Shown in pieces: positions 16,643 through 29,255 of a stretch of 54,701 nucleotides of DNA (its first letter is position 1; the number at the start of each line of letters is the position of its first letter). The translations under genes and the position numbers were made by a program. The DNA comes from Candidatus Nomurabacteria bacterium (lineage in GTDB: Bacteria > Patescibacteriota > Minisyncoccia > Phycocordibacterales > UBA2100), in NCBI GenBank assembly GCA_943359395.1, contig CALRHH010000002.1:46259-100959 (forward strand). The letters run 5' to 3'. The notes below the pieces were generated by a model. That model ran no database searches, was not told the origin of the DNA, and saw only the letters and a list, made by a program, of their open reading frames with translations.

Positions 16643-16843
16643 ATGGCGGAAAAGTCTGGATTTTTTGTTTCGAGCGGCAACCCGACTCCAAAAACTGGCG
16701 GGTCGCCGAAGCAACAACCCGATGGAACCGCAGATTCTGGATCCAAACCGGAAGCTGCGCAAGTGGCAAAAGCGGGAGAAAAACCGCTCGATATTGACAA
16801 GCTACCGAAGTACCTCGGCGATGGTGTGGGAAGCGTTTCGTAA
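16643..16843 (+). CDS. Uncharacterised small low-complexity protein (66 aa)
   Basis: MAEKSGFFVSSGNPTPKTGGSPKQQPDGTADSGSKPEAAQVAKAGEKPLDIDKLPKYLGDGVGSVS; followed by GACGGGCGGCG...CGCCGCCCGTTTGCTTTT terminator. Confidence 0.6.
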   Translation: MAEKSGFFVSSGNPTPKTGGSPKQQPDGTADSGSKPEAAQVAKAGEKPLDIDKLPKYLGDGVGSVS

Positions 16844-16956
16844 CCACTCGCGGCGTGACGGAAGACTATTGACGGGCGGCGATTCATTTCGCCGCCCGTT
16901 TGCTTTTATATACAAAACAAAACGCCGGCGGGGTACAACCCGTCGGCGTCTATTCG

Positions 16957-17193
16957 TCAGGCACCCAAATAGTCGAGTGCCGCAAAACTGCCACGCTTAT
17001 CGTCAACCAATAGGCCATCGCGCAGATAGAGCCAGACACGTCGCTTGGTTCCTGCTTCGGTTCCCCATGCCCACATGGACCCGCGATTGATGATGTCAAC
17101 GGTCACGATGGGCGCTTCGGGTGAACCGTATCGAATGCGGTCATCAACTTCCGCAGTTTGGAAGAAATCAGGTGGTAGCATGTTCACTCCCAT
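16957..17193 (-). CDS. Uncharacterised small protein (78 aa)
   Basis: MGVNMLPPDFFQTAEVDDRIRYGSPEAPIVTVDIINRGSMWAWGTEAGTKRRVWLYLRDGLLVDDKRGSFAALDYLGA; terminator hairpin at ~16920-16955. Confidence 0.6.
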   Translation of the reverse strand: MGVNMLPPDFFQTAEVDDRIRYGSPEAPIVTVDIINRGSMWAWGTEAGTKRRVWLYLRDGLLVDDKRGSFAALDYLGA

Positions 17194-17414
17194 TTATGAG
17201 CGGTGGTGCAAGCATAAAGACCGTACAAGCTTGCGCTTGCACCAGTCACAGGATTTGCGATCTGGAGTCTGGCTCGGCAGGCGGGACAGACTCCAAAACA
17301 CAAAAGCCCCGTACGGGGGCCCGATCTGTCCTTAGAAACGACAAAATTACCCCCTGGGGCTTAGATATGCGTAGGTATATGTCGCTGTGAAATGCATACG
17401 TATCAGAGTAGACG

Positions 17415-18329
17415 CTATTTCTTCTTTTGTCTACCACTCCACTTCTCGACAGCTACCAACATGGGTGTCGCCAAAAATATCGACGAGTACGTACCCGCAA
17501 TGATGCCGACCAGAAGAGTGAGCGCAAAGTAGCTTGTGGATTCTGGACCGTACATAAAGAGAATCAAAAGCACGAGTGCTGTTGTGAGCGAAGTGTTCGC
17601 GGAACGTACGATTGTCTGCCCAAGCGCGCGACCGGCAGTATCCGCAAAATCTTCCTTGCGATTGCGGTCATGGTTGAACTGCAGATTTTCACGCGTACGG
17701 TCGAAGACAACAATCGTATCGTGTACCGAGTAGCCGAGTATTGTAAGCACTGCCGTCACGAAGAGGGCATCCACTTCTACTCCGAACGCATACCCAAGAT
17801 ATGCAAAGAATCCGACAGGCACTATCACATCGAAACAAAGCGTGAGGAGCGCGATGAGACCGTATCTCCAGGACGAAACGGGTTTTGATACCTTACGAAA
17901 AGCAAAAGCCACAAAAAAGAGGATGCAGAGCAGGACGAGCCCGAGCGCGATGAGAGCCTTGTTGCGAAGTTCAAGACCAATCGTAGGGCCAATCTCGGTC
18001 AGCTGACCGACCGTCGCAGCATTCGTTCCCTCTATTGAAAGAGTAGCTGGTAGGTTTGTACGCTGCTCTTCGGTCAAATTGCGTGAGCGAAGGATGTAGT
18101 CATTTTCATTTGCCTCACGCAATGAGTACCCTACAAACCCAGCGGTATCAAGCGATTGTGTAAGCGCTTGCGGAGCAGGCCTTCCGTTTGCATACGTCAC
18201 CTGTACCAACGTGCCTCCCGTAAAGTCGAGTCCGAAATGCAATCCGAAGGAGACAACGGAGACAAGAGCAGCCCCTGCAATAAGACCCGTTATCGCGAAA
18301 AATATATTTCTGTGTTTTACGATAAACAT
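17415..18329 (-). CDS. secF: Protein translocase subunit SecF
   Basis: FGLDFTGGTLVQV...VPVGFFAYLGYAFGVEVDALFVTAVLTILGYSVHDTIVVFDRTRENL. Confidence 0.95.
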   Translation of the reverse strand: MFIVKHRNIFFAITGLIAGAALVSVVSFGLHFGLDFTGGTLVQVTYANGRPAPQALTQSLDTAGFVGYSLREANENDYILRSRNLTEEQRTNLPATLSIEGTNAATVGQLTEIGPTIGLELRNKALIALGLVLLCILFFVAFAFRKVSKPVSSWRYGLIALLTLCFDVIVPVGFFAYLGYAFGVEVDALFVTAVLTILGYSVHDTIVVFDRTRENLQFNHDRNRKEDFADTAGRALGQTIVRSANTSLTTALVLLILFMYGPESTSYFALTLLVGIIAGTYSSIFLATPMLVAVEKWSGRQKKK

Positions 18330-18331
18330 AG

Positions 18332-19693
18332 TTATATTGATGTTCCACTACCAAAGATGAAGCGGAAAAAGGCGTTTTTAGCCCCGAGACCGAGAGAAAG
18401 TAGGAAAGTACGTGAGACGGTGATGGCCGTGAGCATCGATACCAAGACGCCTAATCCGAAGACGAGTGCGAACCCTTTGATGAGCGATGTGCCGAACCAA
18501 AAGAGGATGACCGCCGTTATCATAGAAGAGATGTTGGAATCACGGATTGATGGCCACGCACGAGCGAACCCGTCCGCAATAGCCTCCTCAGAACCCTTGC
18601 CGCTGCGCAACTCTTCTTTCATACGCTCGAAGATAAGTACGTTGGCATCCACCGCCATACCCACCGACAGTATGAAAGCCGCAATACCTGCAGCGGTGAG
18701 CGTCACAGGGATCAATTTGAACAGTACAAGGATAGCGACAATGTAGAGGGTAAGCGCGACTGCCGCGAGAAGACCGGGCAGGCGGTACCACAGAGTCATA
18801 AAGAGCATGACGGCCCCTACGCCCCAGAGACCTGCCATGATTCCGTCTTGTACCGCTTTATCGCCCAGTGTGCCCGACACCGTCTGCGTCGAAATGAGTT
18901 CAATGGGGACAGGCAGCGCACCGTAATTCAAATTGCGCGCGAGCTCTTTTGCTTCTTCAGGAGTAAAACTGCCAGAAATGACAGCTGTGCCATCAGGAAT
19001 CGCTTCACGGATGACGGGAACGGAAATCGGGGAACCGTCGAGGAACATGCCGAAACTACGACCTACATTATTCTTGGTTAGGTCTGCGAAAATCTTTGCC
19101 CCCTCGGCATCGAAGTGGAGAACGACGACGGGCTCGTTCAACTTTCCCGTACCTCCCTGAAATTGCAATTCGGCGCTCTTCAGGTCTTTGCCCGTGATAG
19201 CTGCGGGTTCAAAAAGTTCTCCCACGGTCGACGTGGCGGTAGCCGTCGTTTCCGCTCCCACTTTCAGCATGCGGAATTCCAAGACCGGCGTCTCTCCAAT
19301 GAGCGCTATTGCCTTCTGCGTATCCGTGACACCCGGAAGCTCAATGAGTAAGCGTTCTTCGGAAACCCCCGCGAGGGTACCCGCGTGTTCGGTTTGAACG
19401 ATGGGTTCGGAGACACCGAAAAGATTCACGCGCCGCTCAATGGTATCGCGGAGAGACGCCATCGAATCCGCGACATCGCTACCCTTGATGGCACTCAGGT
19501 CTGCTCTGTACACAAGCTGCGTACCGCCAGAGAGGTCAAGACCGAGCTTAAAAGGGCGGGAGCCGTCTATCTGGCTGTTGTAGATATACCAGCCGATACC
19601 AGTACCAACAACGAGGATTACGAGTGCGAGAGCTCTTTTCTGCCACATGGGTGCCCAGTATACGCGGAATGAAAAGGCTTGCAACAAAGCCAC
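18332..19693 (-). CDS. secD: Protein translocase subunit SecD (true start possibly 19648)
   Basis: LGLDLSGGTQLVYRADL...RRVNLFGVSEPIVQTEH...ILSVGMAVDANVLIFERMKEELRSG. Confidence 0.95.
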   Translation of the reverse strand: MALLQAFSFRVYWAPMWQKRALALVILVVGTGIGWYIYNSQIDGSRPFKLGLDLSGGTQLVYRADLSAIKGSDVADSMASLRDTIERRVNLFGVSEPIVQTEHAGTLAGVSEERLLIELPGVTDTQKAIALIGETPVLEFRMLKVGAETTATATSTVGELFEPAAITGKDLKSAELQFQGGTGKLNEPVVVLHFDAEGAKIFADLTKNNVGRSFGMFLDGSPISVPVIREAIPDGTAVISGSFTPEEAKELARNLNYGALPVPIELISTQTVSGTLGDKAVQDGIMAGLWGVGAVMLFMTLWYRLPGLLAAVALTLYIVAILVLFKLIPVTLTAAGIAAFILSVGMAVDANVLIFERMKEELRSGKGSEEAIADGFARAWPSIRDSNISSMITAVILFWFGTSLIKGFALVFGLGVLVSMLTAITVSRTFLLSLGLGAKNAFFRFIFGSGTSI

Positions 19694-19722
19694 ATTAAAC
19701 GGCTCAAATTAGCCCGAACCCT

Positions 19723-20526
19723 TTAATTCTTGAGTTCAATAAGGTCGAAGAGGTTCCTAAATATCATAGCGACCGCGACAGGGCCGACGCCGCCGGGGAC
19801 GGGAGTGAGAACAGATGCTTTTTCTGCACAAGCGGGATCTGCATCCCCAACCACTCTACCTTTGGATTCTGATGCTCCCGCATCCACTATCGCGACGCCT
19901 TTTTTAATATGTTCTGGTTTGATGAATCCAGGATTTCCCGCGCCGCACACAACAATATCAGCATCCTTGAGATCTTCGACGGAACCTTTTTGCAGCGTAA
20001 ACATAGTAACTTTTGCGCCAAGGCGCGTGAGAAGAACTGCGCTTGGGGCACCTACAAGACGTCCTGCACCCACAACGACGGTCCTCGCACCTTTTATCAC
20101 AACCTTCGAACGTTCGAGTATTTCTACAATTGCAAGAGCGACGGGCGCGAATACCGGATGTTTGTCTTCAGGGATAGTTGGGTTAAGGGCATCGACATCT
20201 TTTTCCGGCGGGATGGCCGCGAGTACCGCATTGGTATCGAGCGACTTTGGTAGTGGCAGCTGAACGACGACTGAATCTGTTTCTTCCGCCAACCGCTTCA
20301 CCTCCTCAATCGCAGCGGACGTATCTACGCCTTCGGATAAATCGACGCGAACCATTTCGATATTCAACCGTGCGGCTGCCCGCGTCTTGATGCGCACGAA
20401 TGATTCAATTACGGGAGATGGGCTCACGACTAAGATGCCGAGCCTAACGTCGCGCTCAAAAAGAGCTCGGCGCTTTGCGAGCGCCTTGTACATGTCTTCC
20501 GCTATTGCCTTGCCATCGATTATCAT
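19723..20526 (-). CDS. folD: FolD-like bifunctional methylenetetrahydrofolate dehydrogenase/cyclohydrolase (divergent)
   Basis: MIIDGKAIAEDMY...SVVVQLPLPKSLDTNAVLAAIPPEKDVDALNP...TPVPGGVGPVAVAMIFRN. Confidence 0.85.
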   Translation of the reverse strand: MIIDGKAIAEDMYKALAKRRALFERDVRLGILVVSPSPVIESFVRIKTRAAARLNIEMVRVDLSEGVDTSAAIEEVKRLAEETDSVVVQLPLPKSLDTNAVLAAIPPEKDVDALNPTIPEDKHPVFAPVALAIVEILERSKVVIKGARTVVVGAGRLVGAPSAVLLTRLGAKVTMFTLQKGSVEDLKDADIVVCGAGNPGFIKPEHIKKGVAIVDAGASESKGRVVGDADPACAEKASVLTPVPGGVGPVAVAMIFRNLFDLIELKN

Positions 20527-21428
20527 GCGATGTTCATTTCTTTCTTAAGCGCCATGATACCATCTTTCAGTTGTATTGTCGGCTCCCAGCCGAGCAACTC
20601 TTTCGCTTTGCGGTTGTCGGCAAGCGAATCATGCGCCTCAATGCGTGGAGGACCGTATACAATCTCACCGCCAAACATATCCGCGAGGGCCTTGATGGAT
20701 GTTTGGCGTCCCGCTCCGATGTTGATAACCTCACCCTTTCCCACCTTTGCGCCCCCAGCAGCGAGCAAGTTGGCGCGAACCACATCTGAAATGTGTGTGA
20801 AGTCGCGCGTGACAGTGCCGTCGCCAAATATCGTAATCGGTTCGTTATTCTTCCGTGCCATTGCAAACTTCCCTATCGCGAGTGCATACGCCCCGTTCGG
20901 GTCCATCCCCGGTCCGTAGACGTTGAAGTAGCGGAGGCTCACTGTTTCGATGCCGTACGTCTCGGACCATAGCTTCGCGAAGAGTTCGCCGACATATTTT
21001 TGCAAGCCATACGGATTGACGGGGTTGGCAATCATCGTTTCAACAAGCGGAAGGGTGGTTTGTTCACCATACGCTGAGCCGGACGCCGAGTAGACAAAGC
21101 GCCGTACCTTCGCACGAGCGGCTGCCGTGAGTGCCGATACTGTGCCCGTCACATTTTGATCTGTCGTTTCCACTGGATGCTCAATCGAGTACGGCACGCG
21201 CGGCACAGCCGCCGTATGGAACACGACGTCGGCACCTTCCATAATCTTCTGAATTGCATCAGTAGACCGCACATCGAGCACGTGGAGTGTCGCGTCCTTG
21301 GGCAAAGTATCCTTACGGAAGGATGGATCTATATCGATGATATGAGTTTCCCAACCCCCTTCAATGAGTGCCTGAGAGAGGTTACTTCCGATGAAGCCCG
21401 CTCCGCCAGTGACTACTGCTTTCTTCAT
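20523..21428 (-). CDS. NAD-dependent nucleotide-sugar epimerase/dehydratase (UDP-glucose 4-epimerase family)
   Basis: MKKAVVTGGAGFIGSNLSQALIEGG...HTAAVPRVPYS...SASGSAYGE...NPYGLQKYVGE...RYFNVYGPGMDPNGAYA. Confidence 0.92.
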   Translation of the reverse strand: MKKAVVTGGAGFIGSNLSQALIEGGWETHIIDIDPSFRKDTLPKDATLHVLDVRSTDAIQKIMEGADVVFHTAAVPRVPYSIEHPVETTDQNVTGTVSALTAAARAKVRRFVYSASGSAYGEQTTLPLVETMIANPVNPYGLQKYVGELFAKLWSETYGIETVSLRYFNVYGPGMDPNGAYALAIGKFAMARKNNEPITIFGDGTVTRDFTHISDVVRANLLAAGGAKVGKGEVINIGAGRQTSIKALADMFGGEIVYGPPRIEAHDSLADNRKAKELLGWEPTIQLKDGIMALKKEMNIA

Positions 21429-21472
21429 ATGAAACATTCTACCCGCATTTTTCAACCATAGCGAGGGTACCC

Positions 21473-22840
21473 TCAAGAACCCCGCGCCGTTACAAAGATG
21501 CGCACCGTTTGGAGCAGAATAAACACATCGAGTAAAAGTGAGCGATGTGCAAGATAGTACAAATCGTATGAGAGCTTCATTTTGGTTTCGACCATATCAG
21601 TACCGTGATGAGGGTCCCTATCGTGCCTCACTTGCGCCCAGCCCGTGAGGCCGGGGGCAATAAGGTATCGGGCATTGTAATACGGAATACGGGCACTGTA
21701 CTGAGCTGCGAGAGCGGGCAATTCAGGTCGAGGGCCGACAAGAGAGAGGTCGCCGCGAATTACGTTCCACAGTTGGGGGAATTCGTCCAAACGCAAGAGA
21801 CGCAGCCAGTACCCGACGCGGGTTACCTTTAGTTTAGATTTTCCGCTATCATCGTACTTCCCCTCATCATTGCCGCTCATGCTGCGAAATTTGAAAATCC
21901 GGATTGGTTTTTGATACCGCCCCACACGCTGTTGCACGATGAGTATTTCACCGCCATCGTCGAGCTTGATGGCGAGTATGATGAACGGATAGAAGATAAG
22001 GGATACGAGCGCACCGAGTGTCGCACAAAGAATATCAATTACCCGCTTCAGGATATCGTACACACGCGACGTACTCACATTCCCCAGTACCCATTCGTAA
22101 TTGATAAGGGAGAGCGGCTCGCGTTCGAATACCTCCTGATAGAGTGCCGTCGCATCGAGGAGTGCGAACTGATGTTTGTGGAACGCCGCATCGTAGATGA
22201 TAGGGAGAGCCGCGGAAATCGCCTTGTCAGATAAATCGACAACTAAAAAAGTCACATCGTCCTCCTCGGCAACACGGCATGCCTGCTGTATCACCTCATG
22301 CGATGCTGCGTGCGCGGTATCGATAACGTATTCAAAAGCGAAGGGATACCGCGCATCTGACGCAACCTCAAGCGCGAGCGCTTGTGCATCAGGACCCGAT
22401 GCAATAAGAACACCCTTGAGTCGGCGGCGACTGCGTACGTGCGGATAGATTCCTACACGCCAGAAGAATATGAGGACAAACGAAACGATGAGGTAGAGGA
22501 GTAGAATCGTTTTTGGTGCGAGACCGAACGCGGGGATAGAAAAAAAGAAAAGGGCCGCAATGACCATGTTGACGATTTGCGTGTAGAGAATGGTTGCAGC
22601 GAGTCGACTTCGAAACAGGCGTGTGTGTCTACCATAGAGGCCCGCGAGAAAAAAGACAACCACCCACGCCGCAAACAGGATAGAAAACGGCACGAGATGC
22701 AGCCAAAAAAGGTCGGGAGAAGGAATGCCCAGGTAACGTAACCCGAGGGTCCCCCACAGGGAAATTACAAATATTATGACGTCACCGAACAGGAGGACGA
22801 CGTATTCCCGCTTGGGGACTAACGACATATCAGGTATCAT
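21473..22840 (-). CDS. Polyprenyl-phosphate sugar phosphotransferase (bacterial sugar transferase family)
   Basis: KRVIDILCATLGALVSLIFYPFIILAIKLDDGG...VQQRVGRYQKPIRIFKFRSM...VGYWLRLLRLDEFPQLWNVIRGDLSLVGPRPELP. Confidence 0.95.
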   Translation of the reverse strand: MIPDMSLVPKREYVVLLFGDVIIFVISLWGTLGLRYLGIPSPDLFWLHLVPFSILFAAWVVVFFLAGLYGRHTRLFRSRLAATILYTQIVNMVIAALFFFSIPAFGLAPKTILLLYLIVSFVLIFFWRVGIYPHVRSRRRLKGVLIASGPDAQALALEVASDARYPFAFEYVIDTAHAASHEVIQQACRVAEEDDVTFLVVDLSDKAISAALPIIYDAAFHKHQFALLDATALYQEVFEREPLSLINYEWVLGNVSTSRVYDILKRVIDILCATLGALVSLIFYPFIILAIKLDDGGEILIVQQRVGRYQKPIRIFKFRSMSGNDEGKYDDSGKSKLKVTRVGYWLRLLRLDEFPQLWNVIRGDLSLVGPRPELPALAAQYSARIPYYNARYLIAPGLTGWAQVRHDRDPHHGTDMVETKMKLSYDLYYLAHRSLLLDVFILLQTVRIFVTARGS

Positions 22841-22850
22841 TACATAAAAT

Positions 22851-24002
22851 ATGGCTCAAAACAAGCTCCCGATTTACCCAAGAGCGAAGCGATTGGAAGT
22901 GAATCGCAGTCCCCTTGGGGTGCTTCCCGAAAGAAAAAAGATTTTGTTTCTAATCACAAAAGCCACATGGGGCGGGGCGCAACGCTATGTGTTTGACCTA
23001 GCGACTCATCTGCCGGAAAACGAGTTTGAAGTGGTCGTTGCATACGGAGCAAGCGGCAAACTCTTGCAAGACTTGAAAACCGCGAGTATCGAAACGTACG
23101 AACTCCCCTCCCTCGGCCGCGATGTCGCTATTATTTCTGATATCAAGAGCTTCTTCGCAATACTGAAATGCATTCGTACGATACAGCCCGACGTGATTCA
23201 CCTCAACAGCTCAAAAGCCGCCGCGCTTGGTGCGCTCGCCGCGCGTCTTGCGGGTGTCAAAAAAATCATCTTCACCGTCCACGGCTGGCCGTTCAATGAA
23301 AAGCGCAACGAATTTGCGCGGGTAATGATGTACATTATCAGTTGGTTTACCGCTTTCGTGAGTCATACGGTCATCGTCGTCTCGAAGTCCGATGAAGCAC
23401 AAGGAAAAAGGATGCGTTGGATGAGTGGTAAAGTCCGCTATATTCCCATCGGCATCAAACCTCCTCTCTTCTTATCTCGCGAGGAAGCTTCCACCTTTCT
23501 TGCGCTCACGTCGAATGGATTGCGCGTTGGTACAATCGCGGAACTTACCCCCAACAAAGGCTTGAGATATGCGATTGAGGCCATTGCGCTTCTCGAAGAA
23601 CAGGGTGTCGATGTCTCCTATTCTATTATTGGCGATGGAGAGCAGCGGGCTGAACTCAAAGATATCGCTGTGAAATTCGATGTTATAGATAGAGTGACAT
23701 TCCACGGCTCTATACCAGATGCTGCAAAATACCTGAGGGCGTTTGACGTTTTTCTCTTGCCATCTACCAAAGAAGGGATGCCGTACGTCCTGCTGGAGGC
23801 GGCTCTAGCAGATTTACCAATTGTAACAACTTCTGTGATTGATCCCGAGTTCGTGCACCGATATCCCTTCATACGCCTAATTGAACCAGCGAGTTCAGAA
23901 GAAATCGCAGGCGCCCTGAAAAATGCACCTAGGACACGACCACAATACCAAGATTACCCCACACTAGACAACATGATTACCTCGACAATTGCACTCTACT
24001 AA
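22851..24002 (+). CDS. Glycosyltransferase family 4 protein
   Basis: ILFLITKATWGGAQRYVFDLATHLP...IIFTVHGWPFNE...VGTIAELTPNKGLRYAIEAI...IIGDGEQRAELK...LLPSTKEGMPYVLLEAALADLPIV. Confidence 0.93.
   Translation: MAQNKLPIYPRAKRLEVNRSPLGVLPERKKILFLITKATWGGAQRYVFDLATHLPENEFEVVVAYGASGKLLQDLKTASIETYELPSLGRDVAIISDIKSFFAILKCIRTIQPDVIHLNSSKAAALGALAARLAGVKKIIFTVHGWPFNEKRNEFARVMMYIISWFTAFVSHTVIVVSKSDEAQGKRMRWMSGKVRYIPIGIKPPLFLSREEASTFLALTSNGLRVGTIAELTPNKGLRYAIEAIALLEEQGVDVSYSIIGDGEQRAELKDIAVKFDVIDRVTFHGSIPDAAKYLRAFDVFLLPSTKEGMPYVLLEAALADLPIVTTSVIDPEFVHRYPFIRLIEPASSEEIAGALKNAPRTRPQYQDYPTLDNMITSTIALY
22862..22920 (+). other. Candidate structured element copy B (shared with 13224-13284)
   Basis: CAAGCTCCC-GATTTACCCAAgagcgaagcgaTTGGaaGTGAATC-GCAGTCCCCTTGGGG; strand unknown. 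Confidence 0.5.
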
Positions 24003-25153
24003 ACCGTTCCGACAATCTCTGTTTCATCGCGCGCTTGAATAGACGGTCTCGCATGCCGACGCATACCCATCAGCATGCCAAGAGCTAGGTATTCGGTCAC
24101 CAAGTGAGAGCCGCCGTAGCTCATGAAGGGTAGGGTTGTACCTGTAATCGGCAACCACCCCATGTTCATGCCCACGTGCACGATGAATTGTGAAATCACA
24201 TAGATGGCGATTCCAGCCCCAAAAAGGACTTCGAAATTGTCGGAACCATACCTCGCTATTGCAAGTATGCGAACAATGAGAATCCCGAAAAGCCCGAAAA
24301 GGAGGAGGACACCGATAAACCCCCACTCTTCGGCATACGCAGCGAAAATGAAGTCAGTCTGATATTCCGGTAAAAACCGTAACTTTGATTGCGTGCCGTA
24401 CCCAATCCCCTTTCCCAATAATTCCCCTGAGCCAACCGCGATGGTCGATTGGTAAGCATTGTATCCAGTACCGCGAATATCGGCGAGCGGATGCAAGAAC
24501 GTCATGACACGCTGTTTCTGGTACGGTTGCAATCCATACTGCCATAGCCCAGTAAGTACAATCACAGCGGCGATGGAAAGAACGGCAAGATGCTTCCACG
24601 AAATACCCGCGACGAGCACCATCCCCAGCCAGATGCTTCCAATGATAATGGAGGAGCCGAAGTCTGGCTGAAAAAAGACGAGAATGAAGAGCGCCGCCAT
24701 ATACGCACCTGAGACGGCAATGTGACGAAATGCGGCTATCTCAACATGCCGTCGTGCAAAGTATTTCGAGAGCATCATGACGAGAAGAAGCTTAGCGGGG
24801 TCCGACGGCTGCACTGAGAGAAAACCCAGATTGAATCGATTTTGAGCCCCTTTAACAATTGATCCAAACAAAAAAATAAGGACTAGTGAAAGGATGACCG
24901 CGACGAACAATCCTGTTAGTACGGGCGTTCGACGTAAAAAACCATACTCAGGGATACTCCCGATAAAAAACACTACTACCGCTATACATATCCAAACGAG
25001 TTGCTTGTCGAAGAAGAAATTCTCTGCGGAGAACGAACGCATGGTGACTAAACCCAAAAGTGAAATGGCGAGAGCGCTCGCGAAGACAAACCAGTCTATG
25101 TGGGAAAACAATCGGACCTGATTTTCAGCCGCCCGCCTCAGCTGTAAAATCAT
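23999..25153 (-). CDS. rodA: Rod-shape/cell-wall SEDS protein RodA
   Basis: IDWFVFASALAISLLGLVTMRSFS...FGSSIIIGSIWLGMVLVAG...GKGIGYGTQSKLRFLPEYQTDFIFAAYAEEWGFIG...LPFMSYGGSHLVTEYLALG. Confidence 0.93.
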   Translation of the reverse strand: MILQLRRAAENQVRLFSHIDWFVFASALAISLLGLVTMRSFSAENFFFDKQLVWICIAVVVFFIGSIPEYGFLRRTPVLTGLFVAVILSLVLIFLFGSIVKGAQNRFNLGFLSVQPSDPAKLLLVMMLSKYFARRHVEIAAFRHIAVSGAYMAALFILVFFQPDFGSSIIIGSIWLGMVLVAGISWKHLAVLSIAAVIVLTGLWQYGLQPYQKQRVMTFLHPLADIRGTGYNAYQSTIAVGSGELLGKGIGYGTQSKLRFLPEYQTDFIFAAYAEEWGFIGVLLLFGLFGILIVRILAIARYGSDNFEVLFGAGIAIYVISQFIVHVGMNMGWLPITGTTLPFMSYGGSHLVTEYLALGMLMGMRRHARPSIQARDETEIVGTV

Positions 25154-25156
25154 AGG

Positions 25157-25939
25157 TCAATACTGCTCCGCGGTGAGAAGCGTAGGCTTTATGAGCGGAA
25201 TAATATCGATTCTGCCAGGTTGAAAGGCAAACGGATCGGGCCAGGTGAATACAACCTTTGATGTCTCCCCCGCGTTGAGCCGCTGAAGCGAAGTAGCGGA
25301 GGCGGCAAACGCATTGCCTGCGGGCTCAAATACAACCGCAACGAACGAGACATCCACCTGATCAGCGACGGAGTTGTTCCTCGCAAGCGCCTCGACACGA
25401 GGAGCTCCAAGGGTGTTGGAAATGTCCTTGTTGTTGATGGAGATGGCGAGCGCATTATTTTTCATCCGCTCCCATGTAAATGGCTTGGTAAATTCGAAAT
25501 AGGTGTGCGCGACAACGCGATTTCCCGCATTGATTCCAGCTTCAAATACCGGCGTCGTCGCGGCGGGCATGATGTACATGGTGCCCTGTCGCTCGGCAAT
25601 GAGGATATTTTGAGAGTCATAGAGGCTAAAACGGTAGCGTGCCTCTCGGACACCCGCATCTTTATTGGGATTCTGAATGTAAGCGACGGCGTTATATGAA
25701 CCATCGCGCACGCGAAAACTTCTCGCCCACAGGAGCGCGTGCGGCTGGAGCGTGCGTTCGTCCAATACGAAACACTGCCCGCCTCTGTCGACCGCCGTCT
25801 CATCTTGATTTTGAATCCCATCTGAACAAGTCGGAGGAATGCTGAAGTATACATAAGCCAACGGAGCCCCCACGATAAAAGCGGTAAACGTTATAATCCC
25901 GAATATATAAGTCGTCCGTCGACGTGATGCCCAAGACAT
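25157..25939 (-). CDS. Uncharacterised membrane-anchored protein
   Basis: MSWASRRRTTYIFGIITFTAFIVGAPLAYVYFSIPPTCSDGIQNQDETAVDRGGQC...; single N-terminal TM. Confidence 0.75.
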   Translation of the reverse strand: MSWASRRRTTYIFGIITFTAFIVGAPLAYVYFSIPPTCSDGIQNQDETAVDRGGQCFVLDERTLQPHALLWARSFRVRDGSYNAVAYIQNPNKDAGVREARYRFSLYDSQNILIAERQGTMYIMPAATTPVFEAGINAGNRVVAHTYFEFTKPFTWERMKNNALAISINNKDISNTLGAPRVEALARNNSVADQVDVSFVAVVFEPAGNAFAASATSLQRLNAGETSKVVFTWPDPFAFQPGRIDIIPLIKPTLLTAEQY

Positions 25940-26041
25940 CGCTGAATTGTACCGCAATGCGGAGCGCTCCGCACTTTACGTCCAAACTCCTCATCCTCGG
26001 CACAAGAACGCCCGCCGTGGGCGTTCTTTTTTTAAGCACTC

Positions 26042-26154
26042 TGTGTTGGCGCCGGCCTACTCTCCCCTTGCGAGTACCATCGGCTCTGGAAGGCTTAACT
26101 GCCGTGTTCGGAATGAGAACGGGTGTAGCCCCTCCGATAAAGCACCAACACGGA
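26042..26154 (-). rRNA. rrf: 5S rRNA
   Basis: Sense GTGTTGGTGCTTTATCGGAGGGGCTACACCCGTTCTCATTCCGAACACGGCAGTTAAGCCTTCCAGAGCCGATGGTACTCGCAAGGGGAGAGTAGGCCGGCGCCAACAC. Confidence 0.95.
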
Positions 26155-26274
26155 ATGCTCAAATTGAGATTCCGTTCATTGAAACGAAGAGCGATAAGAA
26201 AGACTAGAAAACAAATTGCACAAGATTTTGCAGAGCAAAATCTTGGCAAAATAGCGCGACTCTCACAATTCCTT

Positions 26275-29255
<2,981 letters not shown>

